Source of the DNA: Camellia lanceoleosa
Taxonomy: Eukaryota > Streptophyta > Magnoliopsida > Ericales > Theaceae
Direction: 5' to 3'
Length of the DNA stretch: 64,000 nucleotides
Assembly: GCA_025200525.1 (NCBI GenBank)
Contig: CM045762.1
Location: forward strand, 192,101,154-192,165,153
Shown here: positions 44,001 through 55,097 of the stretch, piece by piece
How positions within the stretch are numbered: position 1 is the stretch's first letter
Layout: the number at the start of each line of letters is the position of its first letter
Position numbers and translations under genes: made by a program
The notes under the pieces: model-generated
Seen by the model: only the letters and a program-made list of their open reading frames with translations
Databases searched by the model: none
Told to the model about the DNA's origin: nothing

Positions 44001-44765
44001 AAGAAGCCATGAGCAAAGGGTGCACAAAAAGGGTCCAAAGGCTCAAAATGGTGCAAAATGGGCACATGTGTGCACGTGGGTCGAGTTCTGTGCACTCCAG
44101 CTGTCACAGCTGGCATGCACCAAGCTTGGGGGGTTCAAAGGGTTCAGGTCGGCCAGAAGGTTTGCTCATCGGCCAAAATAAAGTGCCGGTCGGCACTAAA
44201 AAGTGCCGGTCGGCTAAATATAGTGCCGACAGATGATTCCTTGGTCAAAACATGGCCGGTGGGTATGCAAATCGAAGCCCCGGAAGTTAGCTTTCCAATG
44301 GCGCAAACCTTGCATCAAAATTCCTTCTGTGCAAAAAGTTATGCCCTTTTCCGTGAAGTCGCGCAGACTCGATCCAACCGGGATGATGCCCAGCTTCAAC
44401 CAATCATATCTCCTCCACCCGGACTTGGTTTTGGGAGATTCTTGAGTGCAAAGTGAAGCCCCGGAAGTCTTCTTTCCAACAATGGTGGCCTCATAGCTTA
44501 ACTCCAAGTGTGCAATTGAATAAGCCTGATTTAGCGAGGACTGCTCATCCCTCTCTTAGCGATTCTTGCCTATCTTCTTCTCCAACTTGGTTTCTCCCCT
44601 CTTCTCCTCTTTTCTTCAACTCCAAACCCCTAAACAAAGTGTTTTGAAGGGTTTGCCTCTCTCCTTGCCGGAGAAACTGAACCTGTGCCCTGCACATCTC
44701 TCAACACCGAGCAAACCATCAGTAATGCCCAAGTCTTGAGGGCGGTCAAAAATGGGGTGTCTACA
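41013..44765 (-). repeat. 5' LTR of the nested Ogre-like element
   Basis: 3753 bp, almost identical to 30484-34216, notably over about 41810-44090 against 31260-33550. Differences are few and many are clustered indels (see findings). CTTATATAAG at 43861-43870 is a TATA-like box; because it is palindromic it does not by itself give direction. Confidence 0.85.
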
Positions 44766-45370
44766 AGCCGGTACTGGGAAACCTTCAACCAGATTGGGGA
44801 TTGCCCAACCAATCTCGCCATAGCGCAGTATAAGAGAGGCCTTCCAGTCGGGAACAAACTGAGGGACTCAATCACCATGACACCGCCCCTCACCATGGAG
44901 GCCCTGATGAAAAGAGTGCATCAGCATATCAGGGTGGAGGAGGATGGCGCTCGTGCCAAGGCAAAATCTGGCGCGACCGCAGCACCAGAAAAGAACGCCT
45001 TAGCAAAGATCAATGCGGTAGACCGTCCAAATAGAAACGAATGAGGCAGGCGAAACAACGATGAAGACCAGGACAAAAGGTGGTTGAGAGTCCGCACTGC
45101 AATAACCACGGTCTTCAAGAAACCGATCTACCGAATACTTAGCAAGATTCGAGACGAGTCTTTCGTCAAGTAGCCAGCCAAGCTAGGCGAGGCTCAGAAG
45201 GACTACGACGACAGATCACGGTGCACCTTCCACAAAGAAAAGGGGCACCGCACTGAAAATTGCACGCCATTGAGACAGCACCTGGAGGAGTTGGTGGCAG
45301 CTGGTCACTTGGATAAGTACATCGAAGGAGGGACGCAACCAGCCCCCAGGACCACAACAACCCCAATGGG
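44766..45370 (+). pseudogene. Gag of element 2, part after the nested insertion
   Basis: Reading resumes with AGCCG|GTACTGG (SRYWETFNQIGD), continues through YKRGLPVGNKLRDSITM and HQHIRVEEDGARAKAK, and reaches the zinc knuckle CTFHKEKGHRTENC (45222-45263). Breaks are a TGA at about 45042 (Arg codon CGA changed), a TAG at about 45172 (Trp in element 1) and a 1-bp deletion near 45345 that shifts the frame before MPMDAPPQG. Confidence 0.8.
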
Positions 45371-45940
45371 ATGCCAATGGACGCCCCACCTCAAGGCGTG
45401 ATCAATGTGATACATGGAGTGTTCGAACCTGAGTGTGTATGCGAGCTCAGAGGTTCAATCAAGAAGGCTGAGCACTTCAGAAAGGTGTTAAGCGCTCAAC
45501 CTATTGTCAAGAAGGGAAGAACGGAACCAGCCAATGTCATCTCCTTTTCAGACAGAGACTTGGCCAGAATATATTGTCCTCACAACGACGCGTTGGTCGT
45601 CACTCTCCGTGTCATGGATTATGACATCAAACGGATTCTGATCGACCAGGGAAGTTCATGTGAGATCATGTACTACGACACCTTCAAGCAACTGAAGCTC
45701 CAAGACAAGGACTTGGCCCCTGCCGTGTCCCCCTTGATTGGATTCAATTCTATGCCGGAGTGGCCAGTCGGCAAAATCATCATTCCAGTCAGGGCAGGAA
45801 GCGTGACAAAGCAAGTGGAGTTTTGGGTGTTGAAAGTCCCCTCCACGTACAACATCATCTTGGGCAGAACTTGGTCGACGCCATACGTCGCAGATTATCA
45901 TATCATCAAGTCATGCGATTCCCCAACGAAACAGGTCTAA
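45371..45940 (+). pseudogene. Protease region of element 2
   Basis: The frame runs from MPMDAPPQGVINVIHGVFEP through [18 protein letters not shown], the aspartic protease start (D-Q-G-S-S), to [19 protein letters not shown]. It ends shortly after, because the sequence following GRTW differs from element 1 (deletion or shift around 45872-45900); pol continues in another frame from about 45900. Retroelement proteases cut the gag-pol polyprotein. Confidence 0.8.
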
Positions 45941-47592
45941 TTGAAGAAGTATATGGGGACCAGATTATGTCCAAGCAATGCTTCGTCACAACGAATGGCA
46001 GCCGCGCTGCCAAAGGATATGTTCATTCGGTGGAAGAACCTGAGAGAAATGAACTGTTCGCAGAAGTTGGCAAAGCGGCTGATCAGAAAGCAGTGGAAGA
46101 CTTGGTGGAGGTAAGAATAGATGAAAAGAACCCGGAGAAGTTCTTTTTTCTCGGTTCGTCGTTGTCCAGCACTGAGAGATTAGAGGTCTTGGAATTCTTG
46201 ACCTCTAACATCGAAGTGTTCGCCTGGACACCTTACGACATGCCAGGCATTGATCCAAACCTCATCTGCCACCAATTCAATGTCCACTCATCTGCCAGAC
46301 TGGTCATTCAACGCACACGCAGATCGACACTCCACCACGCCAAGATAGTGGCGGAAGAAGTGGGTAACCTACTGGAGGCAGGAGCAATCAGAGAGGTACA
46401 CTACCCCAGATGGATCTCTAACACAGTTGTGGTACCAAAAAAGAATGGCAAGTGGCGTGTCTGCGTCGATTACAAGACGGTCAACAAAGCATGCCCAAAG
46501 GACAGCTTCCCCCTGCCAAGGATAGATCAATTGGTAGACCTAACAGTTGGGCACAGCAGGCTTAGCTTTCTTGACGTATACAGAGGCTACCACCAGATAG
46601 CCATGCACGAACCGGATCAGGAAGTAACGTCCTTCACAACTCCAAGAGGACTATACTGCTACAAGGTCATGCCCTTTGGCCTAAAGAACGCAGGGGCAAC
46701 ATTCCAGAGAATGGTCACAAAGATGTTCGAACCGTTGTTAGGCAGAACAATGGAGGCTTACATCGACGACATGGTGGTCAAAAGCAAAGATGCGAATGAC
46801 CATCTAAAGGACCTAGGAGAGATGTTCCAGATCCTGAAGAAACACAAGCTGCGCCTTAATGCTTCTAAGTGCGCATTCGGTGTAGGATCTGGCAAGTTCC
46901 TGGGCTTCCTGGTGACCAACCGGGGTATTGAGGCAGACCCCTCCCAAATCAAAGCAATTCAGGAGTTAGAGAGGCCTAACTCAGTAAAAGAAGTCTGACA
47001 TCTCACCGCATGGCGGAAAAGACTTAACCGATTCATCAGCCGATCTTCAGACAGACTATGTCTATTCTTTCAGTCATTAAAAGCTAAGTTTGAGTGGGAC
47101 GAAGAATGCGACCGAGCTTTGGAGAGTTTGAAGGAATACATGTCTTCTCCACCACTGCTTGTCACCCCAATACCTGGAGAAGAACTTTTCCTCTACTTGC
47201 CAGTCTCTCAACACGTAATTAGCGCAGTGTTGGTCCGTGCGGAAGGGATCCAACATCTGCCCATCTTCTATGTCAGCAAGACGTTGTTGGGAGCCGAAAC
47301 AAGGTACTTGCCACTGGAAAAACTGGCATTGGCCTTAATGATGGCTTCAAGGAAACTGTCGCACTACTTTCATGTTCACACCATAGTCGTCCTCACGGCT
47401 TTCCCACTAAAAGCATTGTTTGAAAGGGCGAATTTTTCTGGGCACATCTTGAAGTGGGCAGTAGAGTTGGGACAATTCGACGTCAAGTTCCAACCCAGAA
47501 CCGCAGTAAAGGCCCAATCATTGGCAGACTTCGTCGCAAAGTTTACTCCTAGAAGTCATCACATTTGCCCAGTTGATCTGACGCCGGAATAA
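45900..47592 (+). pseudogene. Reverse transcriptase and gypsy RNase H of element 2
   Basis: The frame reads on through [57 protein letters not shown] (first catalytic Asp at 46573-46575), [20 protein letters not shown] and YIDDMVVKS (YIDD at 46759-46770). A TGA after NSVKEV at 46996-46998 and a 1-bp change nearby break the thumb region. From 47119 the RNase H follows: LFLYLPVSQHVISAVLVR and [19 protein letters not shown]. The active-site residues of the polymerase are all present, unlike in element 1. Confidence 0.88.
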
Positions 47593-47608
47593 CACAACCG
47601 AACTAGGG

Positions 47609-48907
47609 ATGGAAGTTGACGCCGGAATAGCACAACCCCTAGTACATGTTACTCAGCCAGACTCCAAGGCAGACCAGAGTAGAGAAAGCAAGGAAGAAGC
47701 AGACCATGCTACACCAAGTCAAGACTCACCAACAAATAAAGACTTGGTACAATCAGAAGACAAGGGGCAGACGCCAAGCATGGATCATGAAGAAAACTCT
47801 AGCGACGTTCCAGACCCCACAGTATCATCTGATCCCTCCACGTGCTGGAAGTTGTTTGTAGGGGAGATGTGGAAGCTCTTTATGGATGGAGCATCCAACC
47901 GACATGGCGCAAGAGTTGGCATAGTCTTCATCTCTCCAGACGGCCTGGTTGTAGAGCAAGCTATCAACCTTGGCTTTCCAGCATCAAACAACGAAGCGGA
48001 GTATGAGGCGCTTCTGGCAGGTCTCAAGTCAGCAGTCTACATGAAGGCCACCGAACTAATGGTCTACAGCGACTCACAGTTGGTGGTAAATCAAATTTCT
48101 GGTGATTATGAGGCAAAGGATGACAGAATGGCAAAGTACCAAGACTTAGTCAGAAAAGAGATCAATAAATTTGAAGTAGTAAGGATAGAACAAATCGGCA
48201 GGGAGGAAAACAGCAGAGCGGACGAATTAGTAGGCTTCGCCTCAATGACAGACACCTCCATCCCTCATCCATTGCTGATTGATTACCTGCCCAGACCAAG
48301 CATTGAAGACCCAGAATTAGAAGAGGTATGTTGCGCCGATCTAGGCCCTTCTTGGATGGATCCCATCATACTGTTCTTAAAAGATGGCGTCCTGCCAGAA
48401 GAAAAGAAAGAAGCCAACAAAATCAGAGCAAAGTCACAGCGGTTTTGGCTCTTCCCATCTATGGCGCTGTACAAAAATTCGTTCTCAGGACCCTATCTAA
48501 AGTGTGTCCACCCCAGTAAGGTGGAAGCCTTCTTATACGAGATACATGAAGGTGTTTGCGGAAGCCATCAAGGAGGAAGATCACTAGCTTATAGGGCCAT
48601 CTCGCAAGGATATTGGTGGCCATACATGCAGGCAGACTCAGAGAAATATGTGAAAAAATGCGACAAGTGTCAGAAGTTTGCGCACCAAATACACCAACTT
48701 GCCAGAGAACTTCTACCTCTCACTAGCCCATGGCCTTTCGCAATGTGGGGCTTGGACATAGTAGGACCACTCCCAACAGCACCCGGCAACAGGAAGTTCT
48801 TCCTCGCAGCAACAGACTACTTCACAAAGTGGATGGAAGTAGAGGCCTTGGCATCAATCAAGGAAAAAGATGTGAAGAAGTTTGTTTGGCAGAACATCAT
48901 CACTTGA
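47609..48907 (+). pseudogene. Plant-type RNase H and integrase N-terminal half, element 2
   Basis: A frame of 432 residues covers the linker, the second RNase H ([58 protein letters not shown]), the integrase zinc domain ([11 protein letters not shown] ... [10 protein letters not shown]) and the first catalytic Asp ([10 protein letters not shown] at about 48750-48770). It ends at TGA 48905-48907, where element 1 has Arg (RFGIPKAL), a CGA to TGA change. Confidence 0.88.
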
Positions 48908-49591
48908 TTCGGCATACCAAAAGCGCTAATTTCAGACAACGACACTCAGTTTGACGGCAGAATTTTTAGAGGCTTTTGTGAAGAGTACAAGATAGAGTTC
49001 TACAATTCCACACTGGCATATCCCCAAGCAAATGGTTAGGCAGAGGCATCAAACAAGGTAGTCTTGGACGGATTGAAGAAAAGGTTGGAGAAAGCCAAAG
49101 GCAAGTGGGCAGAAGAGCTCCCTCATGTTTTATGGGCTTATCGTACCACACCACGACGGTCAACAGGAGAAACTCCATTCTCCTTAGCCTATGGCATGGA
49201 AGCAGTCATCCCATTAGAAGTTGGCCTCCCCACAATTCGGAGCGAAAATTTTGATCCAGACTTAAACGGCGAAGCCATAGCATTGGAACTCGACTTGGCA
49301 GAAGAAAGAAGAGACAAGGCACTGGTCCACATCGCATCCTACCAGCAAGAGTTGTCCAGGAAATACAACAAAACAGTGCATCCAAGATAGTTCAAGATCG
49401 GCGATTGGGTACTTCGCAAGGTGATGGGAAACACATTGGTACCAGGAGATGGCAAGTTAGGGCCTAATTGGGGAGGGCCTTATAAAGTGGTTGGATTAGC
49501 AAGCAAAGGGGCATACCACTTGGAAGATGAGGACGGCAAAGCAATTCCCAAACCGTGGAACACTGCCAATCTCAAGTTATTTTATTTTTAG
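48908..49591 (+). pseudogene. Integrase catalytic core and C-terminus, element 2
   Basis: After the TGA the frame continues FGIPKALISDNDTQFDG with the second catalytic Asp at 48935-48937; the following Gly is Asp here. A TAG at 49037-49039 (Gln in element 1) precedes the catalytic Glu (AEASNK, 49043-49045). A TAG at about 49388 breaks HPRQFKIGDW. The end LKLFYF plus TAG (49589-49591) matches element 1. Three stops make it non-functional. Confidence 0.85.
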
Positions 49592-49849
49592 CTTTTTCTT
49601 TTTACGTATGTGTAACTTTTTCCTTTCTTAATAAAACAAGACGATTCTTTATTCAGCATGGTTGTTTTCTATAGTAGATAGTCTTAGTGAGTTAGGAACA
49701 TTGTAAATACTATATTCTAAGTTGGCCGGAAAAACCAACTTAGAGGTTACCTGGATTAAACCAACACCCCTCCTAAGCCCAGGATAAGGATCCAGGCTGC
49801 CGGACGTTTTGGTCGGAATAACCAAAACACTTTATTCTGAGTTGGCTAG

Positions 49850-50805
49850 ATTAAACCAACTGTTTATACTTTTCAGCCGAAGTCAGTGTATGGCTGAAGA
49901 GTGGTTGGCTGGATTAAACCAACTGTTTATACTCTTCAGCCGAAGTAAGTGTATGGCTGAAGAGTGGTTGGCTGGATTAAACCAACTGTTTATACTCTTC
50001 GGTCGAAGTAAGTGCATGGTTGAAGAGTGGTTGGCTGGATTAAACCAACTGTTCATACTCTTCGGCCGAAGTAAGTGCATGGTTGAAGAGTGGTTGGCTG
50101 GATTAAACCAACTGTTCATACTCTTCAGCCGAAGTAAGTGCATGGTTGAAGAGTGGTTGGCTAGATTAAACCAACTGTTTATACTCTTCAGCCGAAATAA
50201 GTGCATGGCTGAAGAGTGGTTGGCTGGATTAAACCAACTGTTTATACTCTTCAGCCGAGGTAAGTGCATGGTTGAAGAGTGGTTGGCTAGATTAAACCAA
50301 CTGTTTATACTCTTCAGCCGAAGTAAGTTATATCGGCTGAAGAGTGGTTGGCTGGATTAAACCAACTGTTTATACTCTTCAGCCGAAGTAAGTTATATCG
50401 GCTGAAGAGTGGTTGGCTGGATTAAACCAACTGTTTATACTCTTCAGCCGAAGTAAGTGTATGGTTGAAGAGTGGTTGGCTGGATTAAATCAACTGTTTA
50501 TACTCTTCAGCCAAAGTAAGTGCATGGTTGAAGAGTGGTTGACTGGATTAAATCAACTGTTTATACTCTTCAGCCGAAGTAAGTTATATCGGCTGAAGAG
50601 TGGTTGGCTGGATTAAACCAACTATTTATACTCTTCAGCCGAAGTAAGTTATATCGGCTGAAGAGTGGTTGGTTGGATTAAACCAACTGTTTATACTCTT
50701 CAGCCGAAGTAAGTTATATCGGCTGAAGAGTGGTTGGTCGGATTAAACCAACACTGGATACTCTTCAGCCGAAGTAGCTATATCGGCTGAAGAGTGGTTG
50801 GCTAG
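49850..50805. repeat. 63-bp tandem array of element 2
   Basis: About fifteen units of 63 bp (CTCTTCAGCCGAAGTAAGT, TGGTTGAAGAGTGG, then TTGGCTGGATTAAACCAACT) lie between integrase and the antisense gene. It is the same repeat as in element 1, which has about seven units. Several units read GCCGAAGTAAGTTATATCGG, a near-perfect palindrome centre that gives each unit a hairpin. It is preceded by the AACTTAGAGGTTACC/CCTAAGCCCAGGATAAGG hairpin segment also seen in element 1. Confidence 0.88.
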
Positions 50806-51190
50806 TTAGTTAGATAGCTAAAACCGAGATCACAGTTGAGCAAATGAGTACATGGAAAAATCATTACAAATGCAAGCAGGCTCCATCAGGAAGTAAAACC
50901 GAAATAAGAGTTGAAGGAAATTTTTTCATTGAAGATGCAAAGCAAGTACAATTGAGGAGCCGCAGCCCGGTTACAAAGTTCAAATACAAAAGAAAAGAGA
51001 AAGAGGATCAACGGAAGAGTTCTTCAATTTCAGCATCAAATTCAGCATCAGCGTCTGGTCGAAGCCCGGTCTAAGGTGGGAGCTCGGTTTCAGTTTGGAC
51101 CATTGTATCAACCGGTAGCTCGGTGTCAATTGGCAGCTCATCAATCAGATTTTCGATCACCGGCTCCAACTGAGCTGGTTGCTCGTTGGC

Positions 51191-53107
51191 TTACTGATTG
51201 TTGACCGGGGTGACACTTGCCTCATCGTCATCATCATCATCTTCATCGTCAGATCCTTCCAGAAATTGCCTTTGGAGATCGACAACGTATTGTGACAGGG
51301 AAGCCGGAATAGAGTACGGTGGAGCATTGTAGACCTCGGTGTCTGGCGAACAACCGAGCTGCTCCACCGCACTCCTCCCACCGCACTTGAAAAATAGGTC
51401 CTTTGCTGCGTCGCACTGGAGGGTGTAGGCGGCTTCGGCCTTCTTAAAGCCTTGTTTTTCGGCTTTCTTAATGCCCACCTTCAATTGGGCTATTTCGGTG
51501 TCTTTTTGCTTTTCAATCTTTGCCAACAGGCGCAGGTACTTGTCTTTTGCCTGGATGGCCACCTTCTGCTTCTCGGCTTCGGCCGAATTCACCACTTCGG
51601 TCAGTCGACCGTTCTCAGCACGTAGCTCGGCCATCTGCTTCTTTGCTTCCTCTAGCTCGGCCGTTTTTGCTTCGACCTCGACCATGGCCTCCCTTGTATT
51701 TCTCCTAAGCTCCATGACTTTCCTGTGTGTAACTTGGTTTTTCTGGATGGCCTGCAAAGGAGTTATAACTTTAGCCGGATTGAAAGTTGGAGAAAATTAC
51801 GTAGAAGGTAGAAGGCTATTTACCAGGATCATGGACTTGGTTGAAGACCGGATGGACTTCAGTTCGGTGTTGAGCTGCTTGTAATGGTGCTCCATGTCCT
51901 TAGGAAGGCACACACTTTTGGCCAGGTTGAAAGCCATCAAGTGGTCCTTCTCTGAGACCACCGAATCAGAAGCAGTGATGTCTCGGTCGTTGAAGGTGAG
52001 GGAAGGAGCCCATTTGGAGGAAGAGGCAGTTCGGTCGGACTGCTCCGGTTGAAGGCTTGGCTGGGGGCTCGGAGGTAGGCTGGGTGGTAGAAAGGTCTCA
52101 TCCTCATCAACAAGGCGTGGCTCGGTTTGGCTAGTCCGGGCACGCTTGTTTTGGTGAGATGAGGATGGCTGCTGAGATGGGAGAGCTACCACGGCCTCAG
52201 TGGTTTGACCGGTTGGAGGCACCTCGGCCCTTGTTGTTGCGGTCAGCATTGCCTTCAATTTGTTCTTCTTTGCCATCTCTTGTTCGGCTGTGAGGGGGAT
52301 TAGGTTTATCTGGGGCAAGGATGGGTCCGGTTCTGGTGCTTCTTCAAGAAGAAAGTCTGTCACCCTCGCTTTTCGGCGACCACTGTATCAGTATGTCGGT
52401 TGGAAGTTTAGCAGTTTTGGCCAACTTCTTTCTTTGACCCTTAGTGCGGCTCGGAGGGTACCGAGGTTGGGATAGCTGTAAAGGGAGTGAAGGTGAGATG
52501 AATCTGCAAAGAGAAGACGAAGTATTAGCTCGGTTCAGAGTGAAAACCGAAATGAAAGAAAAGGCTGAATTTGAACCGAAGTATGTATACCAGGTTCTCA
52601 TTTTTTCCAATTTATTCTTCGGCTAGGAATCTGGGCTTGATGGTCCTCAAAGTTCCCAGATACCCAAAAGAAATCATCATCATTAAGGTCTTTGTCCGGT
52701 GTGTGTTTTATTATTTTCTCTCGGCCACGGCGTATTCTTAAATAGTAACACCAGCCGGCGTTCTTGGATCCTATGGAGTATTGGTGGAATATTTCGGCTA
52801 AACCGAGGTTGAGGCCGGTTTGGCGGTTTAGCTCAGCCACGCCCATTATTATCCGGTATGTGTTGGTGGAAAGTTGGGTTGGGCATAATCTGGTTTGTCT
52901 AAGGAATTCACAAATCAATGGTTGAACTGGAAATCGTAGTCCGGTTTCTATTATTGATTAAATGGTAAAGGGGACAAAGCCTTCGTTGTCCCATGGGTCA
53001 AAATCTTATTCGGCTAGGGTAAGATTTACATCGGCTGGAATGTTGTATTCTTTTCGAAATTCAGCTAGGCCTCCAGGGGTTTCTACTAAAAACCTATAAT
53101 TCCCCAT
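51191..53107 (-). pseudogene. Antisense accessory gene of element 2
   Basis: Predicted exons on the minus strand are 53107-52591, 52503-51824 and 51751-51191; the introns of 87 bp (52504-52590) and 72 bp (51752-51823) have GT..AG borders and the frame is kept across both. Start MGNYRFLVETPGGLAEFRKE. The PF04195-like domain is followed by a Pro/Ser/Thr-rich linker and a long Ala/Glu/Lys-rich coiled-coil part (VEVEAKTAELEEAKKQMAEL, AVEQLGCSPDTEVYNAPP). The acidic run DDEDDDDDDEA precedes the stop, some 45 residues earlier than in element 1. Nonsense codons are at about 53008, 52960, 52605 (TGA where element 1 has GGC) and 52379. The breaks differ from those in element 1. Function unknown. Confidence 0.72.
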
Positions 53108-53201
53108 TTATTGTATAAATAAAGAATAAGTTACTTCGGTTGAGGAGTTGTGCTCAAAAGCTCGGTTGAGCGCGCAGAGGGAGTGCCTGGGCAACCTAAG
53201 T

Positions 53202-53836
53202 CTGCAAAGTGGAAAAACAAGGTGTTAAGCACAGATCATTGACCGTGCTACAAAAACAAAGCAAGAAAAGAGATGTCTTATTTCGGCTACATAGGGCGCT
53301 ACAGGATCTACCTCGGTTTCAACAAGGTGCTTTTTATCTCGGCTCGGCATGACGTTTGGTTATCTCGGTTCTACCTATGGGCTTTATTACTCCGGTTGGG
53401 CATCGAGGGGCAGCTTTCTGAGTTCGCTTTAGAAACTGAGAAAGCTGGCTTAGCCCCGAAGGCTTAGATCGGTCGAAGGCTTAGCTCGGTCGAAGGCCAG
53501 GGTTTCTAGTTTGCTAAAGTTGAAGTCTTGGTTCGGTTCGTTCATTTTAGTTAAATCAAAAGGGGTTTAACTTATTGAAACTATTGTTATATTCACAGAG
53601 TTCTAGTTCGGCTATTGCCAGGAAAGATCTGCATATAAACACGAACAATGTCCCAGACATGTTTATAGATCTAAACTACGTTCTACAGGTTGCATCATGA
53701 TATTCAAAGTGTTCTTATGAAGATTTTTCCCAGAAAGCAAAAGTAGTGTTTTGCAAATTACACGAAGCAAACTACAGTGGGTAGAATGAAAGCAAAAACG
53801 AAGGAAACATGAGAAACAGATTTTAGAAAAGCTTAC
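53202..53836 (-). other. 5'UTR intron of the antisense gene, element 2
   Basis: On the minus strand the donor CTTCCTG|GTAAGCTTTT is at 53837/53836 and the acceptor CACTTTGCAG|ACTTAGG at 53202/53201. Length is 635 bp against 629 bp in element 1, in the same position before the start codon. Confidence 0.65.
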
Positions 53837-54310
53837 CAGGAAGAGAGGAAGACTGGAGGATAGAAGTAACAACACGAGCTTCAAAGTTGCAAGATGGAGA
53901 ACAGCAAGAACTCAAGATTGAGGAAGCTCAGGAACAAGAGAGAGAAGATGAACAGCGTAGAGTAAGATCCAGAATAGAGAGGGTTCGTTTTGTTTTGGGT
54001 AAAAGCCTTCTGGCGGGAACTGTTCAAAAATTACAATCTGAGGCGGCGTTCTGGTGTGATTGACCATCAGGTCCACGTGTCACCGAAAGGAAGCGTTTGA
54101 TCCTTTGTAATTGAAGAGACATTTTGACCGAATGTGCACAGCTCGGCCTGAGTTTAGCTCGGTTGGATAAGCTAAATAGTTTTTAGCTCGGCTGGAGAAG
54201 TTAAAAGGTTTTCAGCTCGGCCGGAATAGCTAAAGGATTGTAGCTCGGCTGGATAAGCTAAAACTTTAGCTCGGTTTATAGACAGGTAATCCCTATCATG
54301 CTACGCAGAT

Positions 54311-54326
54311 GGAATTAAGGAGCAAT
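54311..54326 (+). other. Polypurine tract of element 2
   Basis: GGAATTAAGGAGCAAT lies directly before the 3' LTR start TGAGAGGG. It matches element 1 with one difference. Confidence 0.65.
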
Positions 54327-55093
54327 TGAGAGGGTAATTTATATGCAAATTGGGCCGAGCTGGGTATTAGGCTGTTATGGGCCGTAGTACAAAGGGCCGA
54401 GTAGAATAGCCATATAAGTTTCTTCGGCCTGGAGAAGTGGCCTTGGAGTTAGACCGGTTACACAACCGTGATGATTAGCCCGGTCGCTTAAGGCCTTATT
54501 TCTACTTTGGTTGAGAAATGTGTTGAGAGTAGTTCGGTCTCAGTAATTAGTTCGGTCATGGTATATGGAAACCGAGGTGTGCTAAGTCCTTAAGAGGATT
54601 TGGTTCTGAAGATAGTTCAGCTTAACTCTCTTATGGTTAGCTCGGTCTTAGCATGGGTAAGCCGAGGTAAGAGGAAGGAAGTAAGGGCCGAACTAACAGC
54701 TAGTTCGGTCGTATTGAAGTCCGGCCATGGTAAAACCATCTCACTTGGTTTAAGCAGTGAGGGGGGTGTTGAAGGATAAGAATGATTTTTCAGGAGTATG
54801 AATCCTAGGAGGACTCTACATGGAGGAGTAAGAGTCCTACTCGGATTGTGCCACGCGGAACCTATAAAAGCTCACAAACATCACCTTTGGAGAGGTAACA
54901 CATCTTTGATTCTTGAATACACAGAGCTTTTGCCTATTTGTCTTGTTTACTAACTTAGGCATCGGAGAGGTTTCCAGCACACACCCACCGGCTAGCTCAC
55001 GTTTGTGTTTTCAGGTAGTAGAACGATATCGTACGGAGGAGCGCAATCTTAATCAACAGGATTATACGAGAAGGTATATTTCTTTCCCGTACA
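54327..55093 (+). repeat. 3' LTR of element 2
   Basis: 767 bp, TGAGAGGGTAATTTATATG to CCCGTACA. The sense TATA box TATAAAA (54863-54869) points towards OPT exon 3, which begins about 230 bp downstream. The terminal TATTTCTTTCCCGTACA supplies a pyrimidine-rich tract just before the OPT acceptor. Confidence 0.9.
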
Positions 55094-55097
55094 GTAG

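Larger units (their letters stand above)
30484..44765 (-). mobile_element. Nested non-autonomous Ogre-like LTR element (LARD type)
   Basis: A 14.3 kb element with LTRs of 3733 bp (30484-34216) and 3753 bp (41013-44765), TG...CA ends and TSD AGCCG (30479-30483 and 44766-44770). Removing it restores the gag reading YNSRYWETF. Orientation is minus: AAAGAGGGGCAAC lies as polypurine tract beside the left LTR, and a PBS-like site lies beside the right LTR. The minus-strand start TGTAGACACCCCATTTTTG is familiar from plant Ogre/Tat LTRs. The 6.8 kb interior has no gag or pol gene, only a pol relic and several tandem arrays, so it depends on proteins made elsewhere. The near-identical LTRs point to a recent insertion. 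Confidence 0.85.
28546..55093 (+). mobile_element. Ty3/gypsy Tat-lineage LTR retrotransposon, element 2
   Basis: A sister of element 1 on the plus strand, with LTRs of 764 and 767 bp, the same PBS, gag-pol order, 63-bp array and antisense gene. TSD GTAGG at 28541-28545 and 55094-55098 fixes the borders. Without the nested 14.3 kb element it would be about 12.3 kb. It sits in intron 2 of the OPT gene, in the gene's sense orientation, right at the acceptor site. Multiple stops and small frameshifts mean it is not coding-competent. By hand count its LTRs differ at roughly 27 positions, similar to element 1. Confidence 0.9.
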
